This document shows positions 19,922-27,423 of a DNA stretch of 27,778 nucleotides, in pieces; the stretch's first letter is position 1, and every line of letters starts with the position of its first letter. Made by a program: the position numbers and the translations under genes. The DNA lies in IMG/VR virus record IMGVR_UViG_3300048928_000215, positions 1-27,778 of that record. The stretch is one strand, 5' to 3'. The DNA comes from a virus. Under the pieces are notes generated by a model, which saw only the letters and a list, made by a program, of their open reading frames with translations, searched no databases and was not told the DNA's origin.

Positions 19922-20226
19922 CCGCCGCAGCCCGTGCGCTCTATGAGTCTGACGGTTCCGCTGAACAGATGGCGATGTTCGGCTTCTCGCCAGAGGACTA
20001 CGACGAAACCTTCGAAGTTTGGCCTGACAACTGGAAGGCGTTCCTCGTCATGGATGCGATGGGCACCCAGTGGCGCACAGGCGCATGCGGCGCAACGGGT
20101 CTCGATTACGGCGTTCTTCCCAACGTGATGAAGCTCGTCGGCATCCCGGCGAAGGATCGCCCCGGCGTGTTCCAGGACATCCGGATCATGGAGTCAGAAG
20201 CCCTCTCCTTATTGGGTGGAGAATGA
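19538..20226 (+). CDS. tail assembly chaperone, frameshifted long form (GT-like)
   Basis: The long form reads the short gene to codon 127 (AAC, 19916-19918), slips back one base and continues from 19918 to the stop at 20226, giving about 229 residues. The added part begins LTAAARALYESDGSAEQM, followed by AMFGFSPEDYDETFEVWPDN and a C-terminal GVFQDIRIMESEALSLLGG. It has no ribosome site of its own (an ATG at 19969 is internal). In lambda the T part recruits tail tube protein to the tape measure. The coordinates given cover a joined reading frame, 19538-19918 plus 19918-20226. Confidence 0.88.
19912..19918 (+). promoter_or_regulatory. -1 ribosomal frameshift site GGGAAAC
   Basis: The heptamer sits in the short gene's frame as G-GGA-AAC, the X-XXY-YYZ pattern, and is followed immediately by TGA. 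Lambda uses GGGAAAG at the same place. A downstream stop and open -1 frame support its use. Confidence 0.88.
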
Positions 20227-20243
20227 TCGATGAGGTGCATTTA

Positions 20244-20534
20244 TTACATCCCCAGACCTTCGATCAAGATTTGCTCTCGGAATTTTAAAAGCAGTAGCGC
20301 TTTCAGGTCTGGGACCTTCGAGAGCTCCTTCTCGATAGCAATGATTCGTTCACGCTGAGAGTCAAAGGCATCGAGTTCTGGCCTCAGTTCTCCGCTTGGT
20401 TGATGTAGCTGCTGATAGATATGTTGGCCATCGATAGGGGTGCCTTGGAAGCCAAAAATAATGTCGTGCATATTTTCCGCCTTCGACTTTTGAAGGCTAG
20501 AAAGGATTTTTTCCGCACGATCGTTGTTTGTCAT
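20244..20534 (-). CDS. hypothetical leftward protein, probable moron
   Basis: This 96-residue protein from ATG 20534 starts MTNNDRAEKILSSLQKSKAE. A TTG at 20552 would add six residues. It is mostly helical and charged: an N-terminal helix, a short loop with GFQGTPIDGQHIYQQLH, then a long C-terminal helix (DSQRERIIAIEKELSKVPDL, then KALLLLKFREQIL). The DNA is richer in AT than the chaperone and tape measure genes on either side. It reads against them, with its stop 17 bases from the chaperone stop. GGA is the only ribosome site and is weak. It has no membrane span and I do not recognise the family. Confidence 0.65.
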   Translation of the reverse strand: MTNNDRAEKILSSLQKSKAENMHDIIFGFQGTPIDGQHIYQQLHQPSGELRPELDAFDSQRERIIAIEKELSKVPDLKALLLLKFREQILIEGLGM

Positions 20535-20665
20535 AAAAGTCCAATAAAGCAATGGGTTAAACCATCGTTGTACTCAGTGTTTTTCAATGGGTCAAGATGA
20601 TAGGTGTCTATTTGCCATCGTTGGGCGGTCTGGAGAGCGTTGGACATCTTTCACCTGGAGTACTC

Positions 20666-23600
20666 ATGAACATTGCAGAACTCGGCATCAAGATCGATTC
20701 GGCTGATGCCGCCAACGCTGCGACCGATCTCGACAAGCTGACGAAGTCCGGCGAGCGTGCAGAGCAATCCGCCGTTGGCCTGATGAAAGAGATGGAAGCG
20801 TTGGAGAAGTCGTTGTCGAAAGGCGCGACCACTACGCAGGAACTGGCCAAGCAGCGCGAGAGTCTGGCGAAACTCACCAAGACCGGCGCTTATGGCGAGG
20901 CCGAATTCACCAAGATCACCGCGCAGCTCGATAAACAACAAGTGGCCCTGGCCAAGTCCACCCTGGACGAGCAGAAGGCCCTGAATAGTCTGCTCGGCGC
21001 GATCGACCCGGCACGCGCGGCCATGGGCAAGCTCGACACCCAAGTCGAGCAGTTGGGCAAGCACCTCGACGCAGGCCGGATCAGCCAGGACCAGTACAAC
21101 GCGGCGTTGAGCAAGATCGACGGAAACTATGCGGCGCTGGAGAAAACCGCCACCGGTTTCGACCGGCTGAAGCTTGGCACCCGACAGGCGCAGGAAAACG
21201 TCGTTCAGCTGGGCAACGCGTTGTCGTCCGGTGATTGGGGCAGCGGTGTTCGTGCCGTGGCTCAACTGGGCGCAGGTGCAGGCGCATCAGCTGCTGGCTT
21301 GTTTGCCATCCTTGCGCCGATTGCACTGGCCACTGCCGCCGTCGGCGCTCTGGCTGTTGCCTATTACAAGGGCAGTGAAGAGCAGGATTCCTACAACAAG
21401 TCGCTGGTGATGACCGGTAGTTTCGCCGGTGTTAGCGCTGGTCAACTGGGCGAAATGGCCCGACAGGTAAGCGCTACGGTGGGTACCACTGGCCAAGCTG
21501 CTGCTGTTCTCGCGCTGCTGGCTGACAACGGCAAGATCGCGGGCGAGAGTTTCACCGGCATCACCCAGACCGCCGTTTCTATGCAGGAAGCGACGGGTAA
21601 GGCTGTCAGCGAAACCGTCGCCGAGTTCTCGAAGCTTGCCGACGATCCGGTGAAGGCATCTGCTGCACTCAACGAGCAGTACCACTACCTGACCGCCTCG
21701 GTTTACTCGCAGATCGCAGCACTGGAAGAGCAGGGCGACCACGCAGGTGCTGTGAAGCTGGCGACCGAGCAATATGCGGATGCCATCAACGAGCGCACGC
21801 CGAGAATCCTCGAAAACCTAAGCTTCTGGGAGAAGGGTTACAACGCAGTTGCGCGTGCGGCTGACAACCTGAAAAACATCGGTCGCAGCAACATCGGCTC
21901 CGATATTGAGCAGGCTCAACGTGATCTAACCCGGGCCGAGTCTGGGGATGTTGGCCTGTTTCAAAACAAGCAGGAAATGATCGACCTCTACCGCAACCGG
22001 CTGAATATGCTGGAGGACCAGAAGGCCGCTGAAGCAGACATTGCCAAGTACGACGGCGAGCAGGCCAAGGCACAGCAAAGCGCAGTCGTGGCGATGTCCA
22101 AAGTGGACGCGATCACCAAGTCTTCGCTGACCAACGAGCAGAAGCGCGCCGAGGCTATCAAGGATTACAAGAAAAGCCTGGATGATATCCGGAAGGTAGA
22201 CCCGAAAGACTCTCGGCTTGATCCGGCAGCAGTCGCCAAGAACATGGCGAACCTCAACGACAAATTTAAGGACCCGAAGGCTGCCGCAGGCAGTGCTGAC
22301 CTGACCAGCTTCAACAACGCGAAGAATGTATTGGCCGAAACCCTGGCCTACTACAAAAACGCGGACAAGGAGCTCGAAGCATCGCAGCGGGCTGGGGTGA
22401 TCTCTCAGGCCAGTTACACCGAGCAGCGCGTCAGCCTGCTGAAGCAACAGTCGGAAGAGGTTGCCCAAAGCTATCAGTCGGAGATCGATGCGCTCGAAGC
22501 GGTCAAGACCAAGAAGGGCGCGACGGCGGCTCAAGTCATCCAGATCGATCAGAAGATTGCCGATGCCCGCAGCGCCATGGTCAAGGCGCAGCAGGATAGC
22601 GACAGCGAACTGTCGATCATCGCCACCAATGAAGAAGGGCGCCTGCGCAAGCAGACTCTGGCTGTCAGCACGTACACCAGCGCTCTGCAGCAACAGGTCG
22701 AGACACTTCGGCAGCAAGGGCTGCGAGCGGCTTCTGGCCTTGGCCAGGGTGATCGGCAACGTGGGCTGACGGATCAGCAGAACGGCATCGATGATCGCTT
22801 CAACCAGCAGAGCCTTGAACTGGCCAACCAGTATGGTGATGGCTCGCGAGGCATGAGCCTTGACGAGTACACCCAGAAGCTGGCGGCGCTGAAAACCACC
22901 CAGCAGGATCTGCACGACACTGTGCAATCTAACTATGACGAGATGACCGCAGCTCAGGGCAGCTGGAGCGCGGGTGCATCGTCGGCATGGCAGAACTACC
23001 TGGAGTCGGCGCGGGATGTTGCCGGGCAGACGAAAAGCTTGTTCAGAAACGCCTTCAGCTCGATGGAAGACGCGATCGTCAACTTCGCCTTGACTGGGAA
23101 GGCGTCGTTCGGTGATTTCGCGAAGTCGATCATTGCAGACATGGCGCGCATAGCTACTCGGCAGGCCGGTTCGGCGCTGCTGGGCAGCTTGGTCGGGGCA
23201 GCCACCAGTTATTTCGCTGGCAGCGGTACCGCTGCTTCGGCGGGATCTACTCAGGCAGGCTACAGCGGCGACCTTTCAAGCTTTACGCCGGTGGCCAGTG
23301 CCAAAGGTAATGTCTTCGACACGCCAGGCCTGAGCGCCTACTCGAACAGTGTGGTCAGCTCTCCGACCATCTTCCCGTTCGCCAAGGGCGCAGGACTGAT
23401 GGGCGAGGCCGGGCCGGAGGCGATCATGCCGCTGACCCGGACAGCCGGCGGTCATCTCGGCGTGCGTGCGCTGAGCGGTGGCAGCAGCGGATCGAACATC
23501 AGCATCAACGCACCGGTCACCGTAGCGATTCCAGATCGCAGCTCGGAAGGCATGCAGATCGATCAGCAAGCGCTTCAGCAGAACCTTCAAACACAGATGA

Positions 23601-23680
23601 AGGTGGCGGCAGAGAGAGCCGTGGCTGAGTCTTGGCGCGCTGGCGGTGTCAGTTTTCGCAACGTTAACGGGAGGGCTTGA
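20666..23680 (+). CDS. tail tape measure protein (lambda H-like)
   Basis: This 1004-residue protein starts MNIAELGIKIDSADAANAA. ATG 20666 has TGGAG 5 bases upstream, and the longer frame from 20597 overlaps nothing useful. The N-terminal third is a coiled-coil tape region. One hydrophobic segment (about 211-237, ILAPIALATAAVGALAVAYY) is typical for membrane or channel function. More coiled coil follows, and the C-terminus has the lambda H-type domain (about 770-840, GKASFGDFAKSIIADMARIA) and a glycine-rich linker before GEAGPEAIMPL. It sets tail length and helps DNA entry. At about 1.5 angstrom per residue the tail would be near 150 nm (general rule, not measured). It overlaps the M gene by one base. 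Confidence 0.95.
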   Translation: MNIAELGIKIDSADAANAATDLDKLTKSGERAEQSAVGLMKEMEALEKSLSKGATTTQELAKQRESLAKLTKTGAYGEAEFTKITAQLDKQQVALAKSTLDEQKALNSLLGAIDPARAAMGKLDTQVEQLGKHLDAGRISQDQYNAALSKIDGNYAALEKTATGFDRLKLGTRQAQENVVQLGNALSSGDWGSGVRAVAQLGAGAGASAAGLFAILAPIALATAAVGALAVAYYKGSEEQDSYNKSLVMTGSFAGVSAGQLGEMARQVSATVGTTGQAAAVLALLADNGKIAGESFTGITQTAVSMQEATGKAVSETVAEFSKLADDPVKASAALNEQYHYLTASVYSQIAALEEQGDHAGAVKLATEQYADAINERTPRILENLSFWEKGYNAVARAADNLKNIGRSNIGSDIEQAQRDLTRAESGDVGLFQNKQEMIDLYRNRLNMLEDQKAAEADIAKYDGEQAKAQQSAVVAMSKVDAITKSSLTNEQKRAEAIKDYKKSLDDIRKVDPKDSRLDPAAVAKNMANLNDKFKDPKAAAGSADLTSFNNAKNVLAETLAYYKNADKELEASQRAGVISQASYTEQRVSLLKQQSEEVAQSYQSEIDALEAVKTKKGATAAQVIQIDQKIADARSAMVKAQQDSDSELSIIATNEEGRLRKQTLAVSTYTSALQQQVETLRQQGLRAASGLGQGDRQRGLTDQQNGIDDRFNQQSLELANQYGDGSRGMSLDEYTQKLAALKTTQQDLHDTVQSNYDEMTAAQGSWSAGASSAWQNYLESARDVAGQTKSLFRNAFSSMEDAIVNFALTGKASFGDFAKSIIADMARIATRQAGSALLGSLVGAATSYFAGSGTAASAGSTQAGYSGDLSSFTPVASAKGNVFDTPGLSAYSNSVVSSPTIFPFAKGAGLMGEAGPEAIMPLTRTAGGHLGVRALSGGSSGSNISINAPVTVAIPDRSSEGMQIDQQALQQNLQTQMKVAAERAVAESWRAGGVSFRNVNGRA

Positions 23681-24018
23681 TGGCGATCGAGACGTTTATT
23701 TGGCCAACGCAACACGGCGACTCACCCGAGATTACTTATCGGGTGCGCACCGCGCAGTTTGGCGACGGTTACAAGCAGGAGTCTGGCGACGGTCCGAACA
23801 ACAAGGTGGACGCTTACCCGGTTACCTACAGCGGCCCAAAGGCCAAAGTTCTGGAAATCATGGTGTTCCTTGATCGGCACGCGGGGGCAAAAGCTTTTGC
23901 CTGGACAACCCCGCTCGGCCAGCTCGGACTTTTCACCTGCAAAAATCCCGTCCCGACTCCTGTGGGCGGCGGTGTATTCAAACTCACGGCCACCTTTAAC
24001 CGTGCTTTCCAACCATAA
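23680..24018 (+). CDS. minor tail protein, lambda M-like
   Basis: This 112-residue protein starts MAIETFIWPTQHGDSPEITY. GGGAGGG precedes the ATG, which overlaps the tape measure stop (TGATG). It is the full length of the gpM family and carries VRTAQFGDGYKQESGDGPNN near the start and a C-terminal GGGVFKLTATFNRAFQP strand. The family forms part of the tail tip that initiates tube growth. The gene order H-M-L-K-I is that of lambda. Confidence 0.9.
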   Translation: MAIETFIWPTQHGDSPEITYRVRTAQFGDGYKQESGDGPNNKVDAYPVTYSGPKAKVLEIMVFLDRHAGAKAFAWTTPLGQLGLFTCKNPVPTPVGGGVFKLTATFNRAFQP

Positions 24019-24027
24019 GGAACACCC

Positions 24028-24777
24028 ATGCCGCTGATCAGCGACATCCAGGTCCTAGAGCCTGGCAGCGAAGTGCTGCTCTTTGAATTGGACGGTACGG
24101 ATTATGGCGCGGACATTCTGCGTTTTCACGGGCACGCCATCCCGCATACGCCGGCCGAGATCATTGCCGCCGGTGGTGATGCGGAGCTGTTGCCGGCCAA
24201 GGCCATTTGGTGGCAGGGCAACGAGTACGGGGCCTGGCCGATGCAGATCGACGGCATCGAGGCCAATGGCGACGGCACAGCGGTACGGCCTTCGCTTTCG
24301 GTCGGCAATGTCAACGGACGCATCACTGCGCTGTGCTTGGCATTCGATGATTTGCTCGAGTTCAAGCTGACCATGCACCACACCCTGGGAACGTACCTGG
24401 ACACGCAGAACTTTCCGGCCGGCAACCCAATGGCTGACCCAACCCAAGAGACGATTGAGGTCTGGTACATCGACCAGAAAACGAACGAGGACGGGGAGAC
24501 GGTCAGTTGGGAGCTTGCCAGCCCGGGTGATGTCGGCGGTGAATCCATTGGCCGGCAGGCAACCACCTTGTGCCACTGGTGCCTCACCGGCGGCTACCGT
24601 GGGCCGAACTGCAACTACACCGGACCGTACGTGACGAAGGACGGAGTCGTCACTGACAACCCCGAGCTGGATGAGTGTGACGCCACGCTGGGCCGGGGCT
24701 GCATCCCGCGCTTCGGTGAGGGCAATCCGCTGCCGTTTGGTGGCTTCCCTGCCGTTTCCCTGATCGCTCGGAGTTGA
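24028..24777 (+). CDS. minor tail protein, lambda L-like (Fe-S)
   Basis: This 249-residue protein starts MPLISDIQVLEPGSEVLLFE. The C-terminal region carries Cys182, Cys185, Cys195, Cys217 and Cys225 (LCHWCLTGG, GPNCNY, ECDATLGRGC). Lambda gpL holds an iron-sulfur cluster through four Cys here, so a cluster is likely. The spacing between the two Cys pairs is comparable. AAGGA precedes the ATG. It abuts the K-like gene, with the stop next to the start. It is a tail-tip component between M and K. Confidence 0.9.
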   Translation: MPLISDIQVLEPGSEVLLFELDGTDYGADILRFHGHAIPHTPAEIIAAGGDAELLPAKAIWWQGNEYGAWPMQIDGIEANGDGTAVRPSLSVGNVNGRITALCLAFDDLLEFKLTMHHTLGTYLDTQNFPAGNPMADPTQETIEVWYIDQKTNEDGETVSWELASPGDVGGESIGRQATTLCHWCLTGGYRGPNCNYTGPYVTKDGVVTDNPELDECDATLGRGCIPRFGEGNPLPFGGFPAVSLIARS

Positions 24778-24779
24778 CC

Positions 24780-25553
24780 ATGCGCAAGCACATCTTGAAA
24801 GCGATTCAGGCTCATGCGGCCGCCGAGTACCCGAAAGAGTGCTGCGGTGTGCTGCTGGGCATTGGCCGCAAGCAGCAGTATTACCCGTGCCGGAACATCT
24901 CGACCGAGCCGAGCGAAGAGTTCCGGATCGATCCGGAGGAATACGCCGCGGCGGAAGACCTGGGTGAAGTGATCGGCATTGTTCACTCCCACCCGGACGC
25001 AACCAGCAGGCCTTCGCCGCGCGATCTCGCCATGTGCGAGGCGACCGCGATGCCGTGGCATATCCTCAGTTGGCCCGAGGGCGACCTGCGCACCGTGATG
25101 CCGACCGGCGATGTCCCTTTGCTGAAGCGACCATTCGTGCACGGTGCCTGGGACTGCTGGCAAGTCTGCGCCGACTGGTACAAGCGCGAATGGGGGATCG
25201 AGTTCGAAGCCTTCAAGCGAGCTGATGGTTGGTGGGAAAGCACCGACAATGCCAGTCTGTACGAGGCGAACTACGAGGCTGCCGGGTTCTACAAAGTCGA
25301 TCAGCCACAGTGCGGCGACATGATCGTGATGGAAGTTGGGCGGACGGTGTACCCAAACCACGCAGGCATCTTCCTCGGCGCTGATCCGGCGCTTCCGGGC
25401 GAGGACTCGGCCACCTTCGGCCCCGGTCCTTTTCTGCTGCACCACCTGTACGGTCGACCGAGCGAGATCATTGTCTTCGGCGGGCCGTGGCTTGACCGAA
25501 CACGCCTCGTACTCAGGCACAAAGACGCACCAACCAACCAAATGATGCGGTAA
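24780..25553 (+). CDS. tail tip protein, lambda K-like: JAMM plus NlpC/P60 domains
   Basis: This 257-residue protein starts MRKHILKAIQAHAAAEYP. ATG 24780 is chosen over an in-frame TTG at 24774 because CGGAG is well spaced. Domain 1 (about 1-115) is JAMM/Mov34-like: Glu20, then HSHPDATSRPSPRD with His69, His71, Ser79 and Asp82. Domain 2 (about 120-257) is NlpC/P60-like: Cys126 in GAWDCWQVC, His194 in NHAGIF and HHLYG. Both active sites look intact. The protein probably acts on peptidoglycan or in tip maturation. In lambda, gene I follows directly; here a cargo cassette intervenes. Confidence 0.93.
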   Translation: MRKHILKAIQAHAAAEYPKECCGVLLGIGRKQQYYPCRNISTEPSEEFRIDPEEYAAAEDLGEVIGIVHSHPDATSRPSPRDLAMCEATAMPWHILSWPEGDLRTVMPTGDVPLLKRPFVHGAWDCWQVCADWYKREWGIEFEAFKRADGWWESTDNASLYEANYEAAGFYKVDQPQCGDMIVMEVGRTVYPNHAGIFLGADPALPGEDSATFGPGPFLLHHLYGRPSEIIVFGGPWLDRTRLVLRHKDAPTNQMMR

Positions 25554-25603
25554 GTCCGCGAGGTAGGCCAAAGTGGAAAATATGATTGAGTCAGCAGCGA
25601 AAA

Positions 25604-25633
25604 CCGCCAGTCGTGAGCCTATCTGGCGGCTTT
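25604..25633 (+). terminator. possible terminator after the K-like gene
   Basis: CCGCCAG (25604-25610), a 12-base loop and CTGGCGG (25623-25629) are followed by CTTT. The T run is short, so termination is probably partial. The stem resembles that at 27387-27402, the right end of the cassette. Confidence 0.5.
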
Positions 25634-25654
25634 CAAAGAGCGGCACTATTGAAA

Positions 25655-25903
25655 TTAGTTGCGGGTTTTATCAGCGTGAAGCATTTGCTGAAGCTGTGCC
25701 AAGTCTGTTTTCAAAAGGTTTAGCGGCCATTCGTAAGCTGTTTTAGCAGCGCCAGTTTCACAGCCCTTCGCGGGATTGTCTGTGAAGTATTGAGCGGCTT
25801 TAGTGAGCGCGTCGCCATCAAAGCCGGGCGTTGCTCGAATGGTCGCAGACATCGAGACAAGCGCCATCAGCACACCTTGTTCGAAAGGGGATAGCTGTTC
25901 CAT
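25655..25903 (-). CDS. hypothetical leftward protein in tail cassette
   Basis: This 82-residue protein starts MEQLSPFEQGVLMALVSMS. A strong ribosome site (GGAGG, 5 bases from the ATG) supports it. It is mostly helical, with a mildly hydrophobic stretch (residues 10-22) that is not a clear membrane span. The acidic middle has GFDGDALTKAAQYFTDNP, and the C-terminus is basic and helical (LLKTDLAQLQQMLHADK). It lies leftward between the K-like and I-like tail genes, downstream of another leftward gene and separated from it by a hairpin. The function is not recognised. Confidence 0.65.
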   Translation of the reverse strand: MEQLSPFEQGVLMALVSMSATIRATPGFDGDALTKAAQYFTDNPAKGCETGAAKTAYEWPLNLLKTDLAQLQQMLHADKTRN

Positions 25904-25942
25904 GTGACCTCCAGGTCATTAACGCGCCGAGATTGGCGCAAT

Positions 25943-25975
25943 CCCAGTCCTTGGGCTTGCAGGCAAAGGACTGGG
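25943..25975. other. stem-loop between the two leftward genes
   Basis: CCCAGTCCTT (25943-25952) and AAGGACTGGG (25966-25975) form a perfect 10-bp stem with a 13-base loop. Neither strand has a good T tract at the correct side (plus strand: GCTGTCCTTTTAAC further on). It may be an attenuator, processing site or protein site between the genes. Confidence 0.5.
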
Positions 25976-25997
25976 GCTGTCCTTTTAACTTTGTTGG

Positions 25998-26270
25998 TTA
26001 TTGCTCTTCTGACTCTGGCGACTGCCAGCTAATGTGGAGCTTGTGGGTCGCTTCATCGTAAGCAATGTTTACATCCGACTCGGCAAAGTTTTCTAATACA
26101 GCATCTGCAAACTCAGCTTTATTCTCGCCCAGCGGATAGACAGTCGAAGACAAACCAAACCTGGTTTGCTCTACGATGTCGTAGTTGATCGAGTCCATGA
26201 GATCCTTGAATTCCATGTTTTTCTTGCCTTCTTCTGTGCGGCGGCGAAGCTCATCTGCATCTGGTGGCAT
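25998..26270 (-). CDS. hypothetical leftward protein, acidic
   Basis: This 90-residue protein comes from ATG 26270 (MPPDADELRRRTEEGKKNM). An internal ATG at 26216 gives 72 residues, starting MEFKDLMDSINYDIVEQTRF. Neither has a strong ribosome site. The protein is strongly acidic in the C-terminal half (ENFAESDVNIAYDEATHKLH, then a tail with SPESEEQ), with a plausible alpha-beta fold. The DNA is AT-rich for the region. It is leftward, upstream of the 25655-25903 gene and probably in the same transcript. The function is unknown. Confidence 0.6.
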   Translation of the reverse strand: MPPDADELRRRTEEGKKNMEFKDLMDSINYDIVEQTRFGLSSTVYPLGENKAEFADAVLENFAESDVNIAYDEATHKLHISWQSPESEEQ

Positions 26271-26420
26271 TTTCTATGTCTCGCGGTTTATGGAAATTGC
26301 GCAAATTACGCAGAGCGAACCTATTGCCGATACATGGCACAGTGCAACTGTTCATCCATCCATGCTGGATGCTCGGACAGCATCAGGCTACAGTCACCCC
26401 TTTCAGGATGAGGACGAATC

Positions 26421-27008
26421 ATGCGGATTTTGATAGGGGCGGTGGCGGTGATGCTGTTGGCGGGGTGCCTTGCCGAGGGTAAACGGTCTGAAGGGCTCGT
26501 TAATGCGACAAAGCAAATAGAAGACCTTCCGCTGGCAACCAATTCGCCCGATGCAACGGTTAAGTCTTGGTGGGCAGCAAAAGACGCCGAAATGCGACTT
26601 GATCTAGAACTCTGTTTCGAATATGCAAATCTTCAACGTCCGGCAATAGAGAAGCTAAGCCAGCTCGCGTCGAGCAATGTTTCCGAAGGCCGTAAATGTC
26701 GTGCGGAGCCACTATTGTTTGATCGACAAATAGCGACGGTCGAAGTCGAGTCTGAGACCCGGGCCACGGTGTACGCGCTGATAAAGAATATTACTCCGCC
26801 CGAGTCTGGCTCCACTCTGGGCGAGAGTGACCGTAGGTTGAAGGAGGCAGGGGAGCGTTACAGATATACGCTTGAACGCAAGGATAGCTCCAACGGATGG
26901 GGGATATCTAAGGTCTCGAACCTTCCGTCTTATGCAAAGGATTGGCAAGATGCATACATTAAAACTGTTCCTTCAAATAACCGATATGTATATGGAATGC
27001 TCCAGTGA
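26421..27008 (+). CDS. predicted lipoprotein in tail cassette
   Basis: This 195-residue protein starts MRILIGAVAVMLLAGC. The short signal peptide ends in the lipobox LAGC, with Cys16 lipidated and Leu17 next to it, consistent with an outer-membrane destination. The mature part carries PDATVKSWWAAKDAEMR and ends NNRYVYGMLQ. It contains Cys65 and Cys93, a possible disulfide. It is AT-rich and has a GAGGA ribosome site. It slightly overlaps the gene-start region of the second lipoprotein. Such lipoproteins in lambdoid phages often alter the surface of the lysogen to block superinfection; that role is inference here. Confidence 0.72.
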   Translation: MRILIGAVAVMLLAGCLAEGKRSEGLVNATKQIEDLPLATNSPDATVKSWWAAKDAEMRLDLELCFEYANLQRPAIEKLSQLASSNVSEGRKCRAEPLLFDRQIATVEVESETRATVYALIKNITPPESGSTLGESDRRLKEAGERYRYTLERKDSSNGWGISKVSNLPSYAKDWQDAYIKTVPSNNRYVYGMLQ

Positions 27009-27025
27009 TCAATCGAGTGACCTGC

Positions 27026-27370
27026 ATGAAATTATTCGTAGGGGCGTTGGCGGTAGCGCTGTTGGCGGGGTGTGTGTCGCCCAGCGATTTAGAAAAGAAC
27101 GATCCGAGCATCAAGACGGCCACGACTAAGGATCCGAAGCGGTACGCTCTGTGTGTCTTCCCTAAATGGCAATCAGAGCGAACTGATTCGTCGATGGTTG
27201 AAACTGAAGCTGGTTATCGGCTGTGGGTGGCAAGCAACAACATGGCCGATGAGCTGCTTGAAATCAAAAAGACCTCTAGTGGCAGCTCAGTAACGCTTCA
27301 CCAACGAATGGCATGGTCCGCCATGCCTGGCAGGAGCGGCATCGAATCGGCAGTGAAAAGCTGCCTCTGA
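27026..27370 (+). CDS. predicted lipoprotein in tail cassette, second
   Basis: This 114-residue protein comes from ATG 27026, starting MKLFVGALAVALLAGC. A GTG at 27005 would add seven residues. The lipobox LAGC places the lipidated Cys at 16 (Val17 next). The mature part includes DPKRYALCVFPKWQSERTDS and AGYRLWVASNNMADELLEI, with further Cys residues near the middle and C-terminus (KSCL). I recall similar lipoproteins (LCV..KWQ, then C-terminal Cys) in Pseudomonas prophages. The signal region is similar at the DNA level to that of the gene before it. It ends just before the strong terminator at 27387. Confidence 0.75.
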   Translation: MKLFVGALAVALLAGCVSPSDLEKNDPSIKTATTKDPKRYALCVFPKWQSERTDSSMVETEAGYRLWVASNNMADELLEIKKTSSGSSVTLHQRMAWSAMPGRSGIESAVKSCL

Positions 27371-27386
27371 TCATAAATTTTCAAAG

Positions 27387-27408
27387 GCCGCCTTCTGGCG
27401 GCTTTTTT
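27387..27408 (+). terminator. strong intrinsic terminator after lipoproteins
   Basis: GCCGCC (27387-27392), the loop TTCT and GGCGGC (27397-27402) are followed by six T residues (27403-27408). It ends the lipoprotein transcript 16 bases before the tail gene I start. Confidence 0.85.
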
Positions 27409-27423
27409 GTGCCCGAGGAAAAC

